64,000 nt of DNA, taken from contig CP139021.1 in the NCBI GenBank assembly GCA_034044135.1, positions 4,231,635-4,295,634 on the forward strand, in the 5' to 3' direction. This document shows positions 60,596 to 64,000 of this stretch, piece after piece. The notes under the pieces are model-generated. The model was given only the letters and a program-made list of their open reading frames with translations, made no database searches and was not told where the DNA came from. Made by a program: the position numbers and the translations under genes. Every line of letters begins with the position of its first letter. Positions within the stretch are counted from its first letter, which is position 1. This stretch comes from Flammeovirgaceae bacterium SG7u.111. GTDB taxonomy: Bacteria > Bacteroidota > Bacteroidia > Cytophagales > Flammeovirgaceae.

Positions 60596-60909
60596 GCCTA
60601 TACCTCAAAAAGGATGGCGTGGGCAGAGAGTAACGACGTCACTTCTCCAGATGCTAACATTTATGCTTCTCAGTGGGATTGTCTTAAATGGAAAACCTTT
60701 TGATGATAAAGAGTGACGGCGTTACTTTATCTTCTTTTTTTAGGGAAAATATAGCATTTGTGTCATTCCGTACGAAGCGTAGCGGAGATACGGAATCTCC
60801 ACCCTATTCCCAAAAGGCATTGTGGAACTTTGTTTCTTTGAATCAGTGTAGCTTTGATGTATTCTAGGAGGGAGATTCCCCGTCGAGCGGGGAATGACTC
60901 CAATGGGAG
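60596..60909. repeat. 314-bp direct repeat, right copy
   Basis: See 59461-59774. It has the same parts in the same order: the 98-bp inverted-repeat element (60629-60726), the palindrome containing CGTAGCGGAGATACGGAAT (near 60766) and ATTCCCC-type palindrome (60875-60895). The last part of it is also the second half of the tandem unit downstream. Open frames in it are repeat artefacts, not genes. Confidence 0.85.
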
Positions 60910-60910
60910 A

Positions 60911-61742
60911 TTTTTTATGCTCGGCTCTTCTGAAGAAGTAATTCCCATGAGGATGGAAATTGAAAGGATGGTTGTTGTTTAGTGTCATTCGCATGCTCCG
61001 AATCATTCTCACGAAAGTAGGAATCTCTTCCTTAGCCAAAATACCCGAGTCATTCCGCACGTAGATGCGGAATCTCCACCCTACCCCCAAAAGGCATTGC
61101 GGAACTTTGTTTCTTTGAATCAGTGCGGCTTTGATGTATTCTAGGAGGGGGATTCCCCGTCGAGCGGGGAATGACTCCAATGGGAAGTTTTTTATGCTCG
61201 GCTCTTCTGAAGAAGTAATTCCCATGAGGATGGAAATTGAAAGGATGGTTGTTGTTTAGTGTCATTCGCATGCTCCGAATCATTCTCACGAAAGTAGGAA
61301 TCTCTTCCTTAGCCAAAATACCCGAGTCATTCCGCACGTAGATGCGGAATCTCCACCCTATTCCCAAAAGGCATTGCGGAACTTTGCTTTTTTGATAACA
61401 GTGCGGCTTTGTGGTTATCTAGGAGGGAGATTCCCCGTCGAGCGGGGAATGACTCCAATGGGAAGTTTTTTATGCTCGGCTCTTCTGAAGAAGTAATTCC
61501 CATGAGGATGGAAATTGAAAGGATGGTTGTTGTTTAGTGTCATTCGCATGCTCCGAATCATTCTCACGAAAGTGGGAATCTCTTCCTTAGCCAAAATACC
61601 CGAGTCATTCCGCACGTAGATGCGGAATCTCCACCCTACCCCCAAAAGGCAATGCGGAACTTTACTTTTTTGATAACAGTGCGGCTTTGTGGTTATCTAG
61701 GAAGGAGATTCCCCGTCGAGCGGGGAATGACTCCAATGGGGA
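60911..61742. repeat. Three tandem 277/278-bp units
   Basis: Units start at 60911, 61188 and 61466 (TTTTTTATGCTCGGCTCTTC). Each contains, in order, the ATTCTCACGAAAGTAGGAAT, ATTCCGCACGTAGATGCGGA and ATTCCCCGTCGAGCGGGGAA palindromes. Copies differ at few positions (for example GTAGG versus GTGGG in the third, TTGATAACA versus TTGAATCA). No spacer-like unique sequence lies between them, so it is not a CRISPR array. Recent unequal crossing-over is likely. Confidence 0.85.
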
Positions 61743-61762
61743 TGGGTTTTTAGTAAAAAAAC

Positions 61763-62857
61763 TCAAGCCCTCCTCAACCCACCAATCTCTATCTCTGCTT
61801 GCTCTTCTTTTTCCATCCCTTTCTTTTTGGTGGAATGATGGGCGAACAGAGCGGTAAGGAACTCGGGGAGCGATTCGTATTCCACCCCAAGCTCATGGTT
61901 GCGCTTGCCTACTTTCCAGATGATCTTCGCATGCTGGAACAAGTCCCTATAGGCGGTGATGAGGTTCATGGACGGGTCGTAGATGTGTGCGGGTTCGGAG
62001 CTAACGCCATTCAGTTCCAGTATTTTTATGTTTTTTCCTCTGTAGAGGTCGTCCAAGCTCTTTACCTTTAAGTCGAAGCGTCCGTAGTTATAGCCAGTTA
62101 TTTGTGTAGAAATTTTATCGAATACTTTTTCCAGCTTTTTAGAGATCAAATAGTTGCCGTTGAGGAAGGTAGTCCCTCGGCAGTGGTTGCCAATAGGCTC
62201 AAGTTTGAGTTTTGCGCCTTTTCCCAACACCTCATTCCATTTGTTTCCAAGTTTTTCTTTAAAGTAATCAGCTCGGTTGTATGCCCGCACATGTGCCTCC
62301 ACCAATTCGGAGATTTTCGATTTCCCATCTCCTTCTATGGTGAGGAAATCTTTGATCACTACCGAGGTGATATGTCCCTCGGCTTCATCGGGCATTCGGT
62401 GGTAGAGGATACCGAGTTCCAGTTCGTAATCTACAAACTCTTGGATGATGAGATCGTCTTCGGTGTTTTGCACAAGGTATTTTTTGAATGCATTTTCGTT
62501 TTCAATCTTTTCCACCCCTCTCCCCCGTTCGCCCACATTGGGCTTTGCTATAAACGGGTAAGAAATTTGGGCATGGGCAATGGCTTTCAGCACTTGCTGG
62601 AAAGGTGTGCCTAGGGAAATGAAGGTGGACTTGGGCAAATAACCTTCATTGATTCGTTCCAGCACGCTTGCCTTCGATTCGCCCATTACCCCACCGAATC
62701 GCATGCCGGGATTTGCCGCCGTGAAATAGGTAAATGACCTAGATCGCAGGGCAAAAATAGGTGCATAGATGTACAAGGGGATATAAAAGAACCAGAAGGG
62801 CCAATATTCGAAGTTCAACTTACGAACAAGGTAGTGGGGTAGCTTCAATTTTTTCAA
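61763..62857 (-). CDS. ATP-grasp domain protein (D-alanine--D-alanine ligase-like)
   Basis: The protein has 364 residues. An N-terminal membrane-near segment (YWPFWFFYIPLYIYAPIFAL) is followed by the ATP-grasp fold: YPFIAKPNVGERGRGVEKIE is the ATP-binding lysine/glycine loop, IIQEFVDYELELGILYHR the second lobe and KILELNGVSSEPAHIYDPSM the metal-binding region. True Ddl has a different N-terminus and is not membrane-linked, so this is a ligase of unknown acceptor, perhaps for a peptidoglycan or glycan amide bond. It stands alone; the repeats lie just beyond its 3' end. Confidence 0.85.
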   Translation of the reverse strand: MKKLKLPHYLVRKLNFEYWPFWFFYIPLYIYAPIFALRSRSFTYFTAANPGMRFGGVMGESKASVLERINEGYLPKSTFISLGTPFQQVLKAIAHAQISYPFIAKPNVGERGRGVEKIENENAFKKYLVQNTEDDLIIQEFVDYELELGILYHRMPDEAEGHITSVVIKDFLTIEGDGKSKISELVEAHVRAYNRADYFKEKLGNKWNEVLGKGAKLKLEPIGNHCRGTTFLNGNYLISKKLEKVFDKISTQITGYNYGRFDLKVKSLDDLYRGKNIKILELNGVSSEPAHIYDPSMNLITAYRDLFQHAKIIWKVGKRNHELGVEYESLPEFLTALFAHHSTKKKGMEKEEQAEIEIGGLRRA

Positions 62858-62936
62858 AAATGCTGATAGTTAAATGAATTATACGATCATGATTGTTATT
62901 CCTCTGCCAAGCTAACACCTTTTGCTTTTAGAAGAT

Positions 62937-63578
62937 TCAATTTACATCTCGTTCTAGAATCTTATTTGTCTGCCTTACCAGTTTGGCAAAGCTACTTCTT
63001 AAATCGAGGTAAATATTATTTTTCTTTATGTAGGTAATTAGCTTTTTGTACTGAGGGCTTCCTTCTTCAAACAGCCCCAAAAAGTCCTTTGTATGTTTTA
63101 CCTGCGTAATCTGATCTTTGTACATGACATAAAATTCATCTCTATATACATACCCGGGCTTATCGGGCACACTGTACAGCAGTCGCCTTTTGTTCTTCTC
63201 AATCGCTTCTTCGTTGACCGTGTACTCACTTGCCATCAAGGTGACATCTCCTTCTACTAGCAGCTCTAGAAACTGATCCACTATGTATCCATCCCGCTTT
63301 TGAATGGGCAGCATGAAAAAGGTTCGTAAGCTATTTCTTTCGGTGTCCACAAAATAGAACATGTCGATTTCACCGGTGGCAAAAGCCTTTATCTTATCGC
63401 CATCTTTGTATTGTATAGCGCCAATTTCGGTGTTGAACTTAATAAGCCCGTTCAAAACGGTTTTATCCAAAAAGGTTATTTCTCCGTTGTACCAGCCATC
63501 TTGAGCGGAGGTTTCAAGGGAGATAAAAAGAAATACGAGTAGTAGTTTAGCCCGAGAGAGTTTTGATAATTTAAGCAT
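62937..63578 (-). CDS. Secreted hypothetical protein
   Basis: The protein has 213 residues. A signal peptide (LLLVFLFISLETSAQ) is followed by WYNGEITFLDKTVLNGLIKF, a short beta-rich pattern often seen in Bacteroidota exported proteins of unknown function, and a helical C-terminus (YKKLITYIKKNNIYLDLRSS). No catalytic motif was recognised. Its start is separated by 79 bp from the end of the next gene's region on the same strand. Function is unknown. Confidence 0.7.
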   Translation of the reverse strand: MLKLSKLSRAKLLLVFLFISLETSAQDGWYNGEITFLDKTVLNGLIKFNTEIGAIQYKDGDKIKAFATGEIDMFYFVDTERNSLRTFFMLPIQKRDGYIVDQFLELLVEGDVTLMASEYTVNEEAIEKNKRRLLYSVPDKPGYVYRDEFYVMYKDQITQVKHTKDFLGLFEEGSPQYKKLITYIKKNNIYLDLRSSFAKLVRQTNKILERDVN

Positions 63579-63887
63579 GTTTAGTGTAGTTTTTTAGTTC
63601 AATCTAAAGGCTCTTTAGAATCTACTTCATAATTCTCAAGTACTTGAAAAGGCTTAAGATTGATAATAGAGAGACTAGAAGAACAGTAATGCTTCGATAT
63701 GAAGATTTTTCTAACTTCTAGCCTCTAATTTCTTGTATATACCGTAAACAATTACCAATAAGCTAGTTATATGAGGTTTCAAGTAAAGTCATAAAGAATC
63801 AATCTATATGACCCAAGAGAAACTGAAAAAGTTGGGGCTTTAGATAGGCTAAACAACTATTGGCACTGGCACTTCCGCTATACTAGA
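63579..63887. other. Gene-free 309-bp region between the secreted hypothetical protein and the hemerythrin-like gene
   Basis: No ORF and no recognised hairpin, promoter consensus or repeat is seen. The sequence is AT-rich and holds the 3' flank of the edge gene and the promoter of the 62937-63578 gene, neither of which could be located precisely. Confidence 0.4.
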
Positions 63888-64000
63888 CTAGTTCAAGCGT
63901 GATCTTCGTCTAAGTTTTTCAACCATTTCGGTTTCTAGCTTTTGGGCTTTGGGAAAAAGAATGGTGTTCTCTATGCGTGAATGGATGAGCAGATCTTTCT
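63888..64000 (-). CDS. C-terminus of a hemerythrin-like / Fe-S cluster repair protein, cut by the window edge
   Basis: The last 36 codons read DLLIHSRIENTILFPKAQKL and then ETEMVEKLRRRSRLN before TAG at 63888-63890. HSRIENTILFPKA is the HxxxE iron-binding motif and C-terminal end of hemerythrin-type proteins, as in RIC/YtfE (ScdA) iron-sulfur repair proteins and related Bacteroidota hemerythrin domains. The start is beyond the right edge. Identity as RIC rather than another hemerythrin cannot be decided from this end alone. Confidence 0.65.
   Translation of the reverse strand, partial: KDLLIHSRIENTILFPKAQKLETEMVEKLRRRSRLN

Noticed and set aside
60740-61645. Several minus-strand open frames with similar protein ends (FHPHGNYFFRRAEHKK)
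   Set aside because: They are translations of the tandem and direct repeats; the same peptide recurs only because the DNA repeats, and palindromes run through the frames.
60911-61742. CRISPR array
   Set aside because: Units are 277-278 bp with no unique spacers and no cas genes are present.
61799-62614. Plus-strand open frames opposite the ATP-grasp gene
   Set aside because: Antisense shadows; the minus-strand frame has clear ATP-grasp motifs.

Overview
The window looks like chromosomal DNA of a member of the Bacteroidota, most likely a Cytophagales-type bacterium. It has moderately AT-rich coding sequence, a SusC/SusD pair, MacB/FtsX permeases carrying the Bacteroidota-type N-terminal prefix, a GH92 lipoprotein mannosidase, a tRNA promoter matching the Bacteroidota consensus (TTTG then TAnnTTTG), and few Shine-Dalgarno sequences. 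No rRNA, CRISPR array, transposase or phage module was seen. The species cannot be named from sequence alone.

Layout. 1-2.75 kb: the 3' part of a zinc-free MDR oxidoreductase, a DUF4386-type membrane protein, a VOC protein and a GNAT acetyltransferase. 3.0-7.2 kb: a secreted 1405-residue protein made entirely of about 15 Ig-like repeats. 7.4-11.3 kb: a co-directional run of unrecognised genes that share a small C-terminal module; this is the best candidate here for an undescribed system. 11.3-13.3 kb: a LuxR-type regulator divergent from a CE2-like esterase, with a 34-nt palindrome between them. 13.6-19.5 kb: a giant alpha-2-macroglobulin-like protein carrying a SusC-type carboxypeptidase-regulatory plus plug segment. 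19.6-30.3 kb: nicotinamidase and aldehyde dehydrogenase, a 7TMR-DISM histidine kinase, a secreted gluzincin, DNA polymerase IV, MoaA, a lactonase-like propeller, and an Ada-like/AlkB alkylation-repair pair. 30.5-40.3 kb: GH92 mannosidase, a protein of the group often labelled asparagine synthetase B, an FtsX permease, an RDD protein, an acyl-ACP thioesterase, an M1 aminopeptidase and an alanine-dehydrogenase-like enzyme.

40.3-42 kb is a small accessory island of immunity-like hypothetical genes separated by hairpins with CACAAC/GTTGTG ends. 43.3-48.9 kb is a padR operon with two paralogous permeases and a clear inverted-repeat operator. 49.2-50.3 kb holds yidD, a DUF1801 gene and tRNA-Val followed by a decayed tRNA 5' half. 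51-56 kb is an isolated susC-susD pair. 56-59 kb carries ilvA and a U32 peptidase/ferredoxin pair. 59.2-61.7 kb is a repeat island: two 314-bp direct repeats flank a TIMP-like secreted gene, three tandem units of about 277 bp follow, and at least 15 short palindromes share the same flanks. The right edge has an ATP-grasp protein, a secreted hypothetical protein and the C-terminus of a hemerythrin-like protein.

Functional links supported by arrangement: pncA with an aldehyde dehydrogenase gene, ada-like with alkB, padR with its two permeases, susC with susD, and the U32 gene overlapping the ferredoxin gene. The other genes are mostly single or small transcription units, several closed by clear intrinsic terminators.
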